Positions 6,393 through 6,551 of a stretch of DNA of 6,551 nucleotides are shown here, in pieces. Below the pieces are notes generated by a model that was not told where the DNA came from, ran no database searches, and saw only the letters and a list, made by a program, of their open reading frames with translations. Every line of letters begins with the position of its first letter. Within the stretch, counting starts at the first letter, position 1. The stretch covers positions 1-6,551 of the forward strand of contig DAOWDZ010000054.1 of NCBI GenBank assembly GCA_030638765.1, written 5' to 3'. The position numbers and the translations under genes are program-made. The DNA is from Desulfocapsa sp. Its GTDB lineage: Bacteria > Desulfobacterota > Desulfobulbia > Desulfobulbales > Desulfocapsaceae.

Positions 6393-6418
6393 AAATGGAA
6401 TGCACATACTTACCATTT
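6393..6418. repeat. Inverted repeat AAATGG / CCATTT in the leader of the PEP-CTERM gene
   Basis: Two 6-base arms, AAATGG (6393-6398) and CCATTT (6413-6418), flank a 14-base spacer. They lie about 75 bases ahead of the PEP-CTERM start, between the candidate promoter and the gene, so they could be an operator or a leader hairpin. The arms are short enough to be chance. Confidence 0.2.
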
Positions 6419-6440
6419 CGAACAATCAATTACACTAGTA

Positions 6441-6470
6441 AATATACCTATTTTCCCCATATCAACTCAA
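6441..6470 (-). promoter_or_regulatory. Candidate sigma-70-type promoter of the PEP-CTERM gene
   Basis: On the minus strand, TTGAGT (-35, four of six) and TATATT (-10, five of six) are separated by 18 bases. Transcription would begin near 6434, giving a leader of about 110 bases ahead of the strong ribosome binding site. The region is AT-rich, so a fortuitous match is possible. Confidence 0.35.
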
Positions 6471-6551
6471 AATAGTTAATTTGACTAGGTCGATTCTCTT
6501 GAAAAATTCTAATAGCTATTTGAGGATTTAAAACAGGAAGGGAAAACACCG

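Noticed and set aside
6400..6415. Sigma-54-like -24/-12 element upstream of the PEP-CTERM gene (TGG...TGCAT on the minus strand)
   Set aside because: Many PEP-CTERM genes use sigma-54 promoters, but here the GG and GC are 9 bases apart instead of 10, and the CAC after TGG is missing.
6511..6520. 10-base palindrome AATAGCTATT near the right edge
   Set aside because: Very AT-rich, isolated, and not positioned against a recognisable promoter.
6525..6551. Possible plus-strand gene starting just past the right edge (AGGAAGGG near 6535)
   Set aside because: A Shine-Dalgarno-like run is visible but no start codon lies inside the window. It cannot be supported.

Overview
The window looks like chromosomal DNA of an AT-rich Gram-negative bacterium. 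The best guess is a sulfur-cycle Desulfobacterota member (Desulfobulbales/Desulfobacterales-like). This is inference from three things: a short stand-alone siroheme sulfite reductase-type protein, a PEP-CTERM exosortase-substrate protein, and the general look of the proteins. No rRNA or marker gene in the window fixes the taxon.

Layout from left to right: the 5' part of trmO (tRNA m6t6A37 methyltransferase, minus strand, cut by the window edge at its C-terminus); a HAD-IIB phosphatase-like gene (plus); a 36-codon minus-strand ORF with an excellent ribosome binding site, possibly the broken-off start of an iron-type alcohol dehydrogenase; hslO/Hsp33, the redox-switched chaperone (plus); a 206-residue nitrite/sulfite reductase-domain protein with a complete siroheme/4Fe-4S cysteine set (minus); a class I SAM methyltransferase (minus); an aldo/keto reductase (plus); and a PEP-CTERM secreted protein (minus).

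Strands alternate almost gene by gene, so nearly every gene must be its own transcription unit. The only same-strand neighbours, the methyltransferase and the sulfite reductase-like gene, are separated by a probable terminator hairpin. A strong bidirectional terminator separates the convergent aldo/keto reductase and PEP-CTERM genes. There is no clear shared pathway. Redox and sulfur themes recur (Hsp33, siroheme protein, aldo/keto reductase), but this gives no evidence of a coordinated system.

I found no CRISPR array, RNA gene, insertion sequence, integrase, toxin-antitoxin pair or defence system. The items most worth a second look are the truncated small ORF between the HAD gene and hslO, the lone siroheme protein, the altered active-region motif of TrmO, and the PEP-CTERM protein with no sorting machinery nearby.
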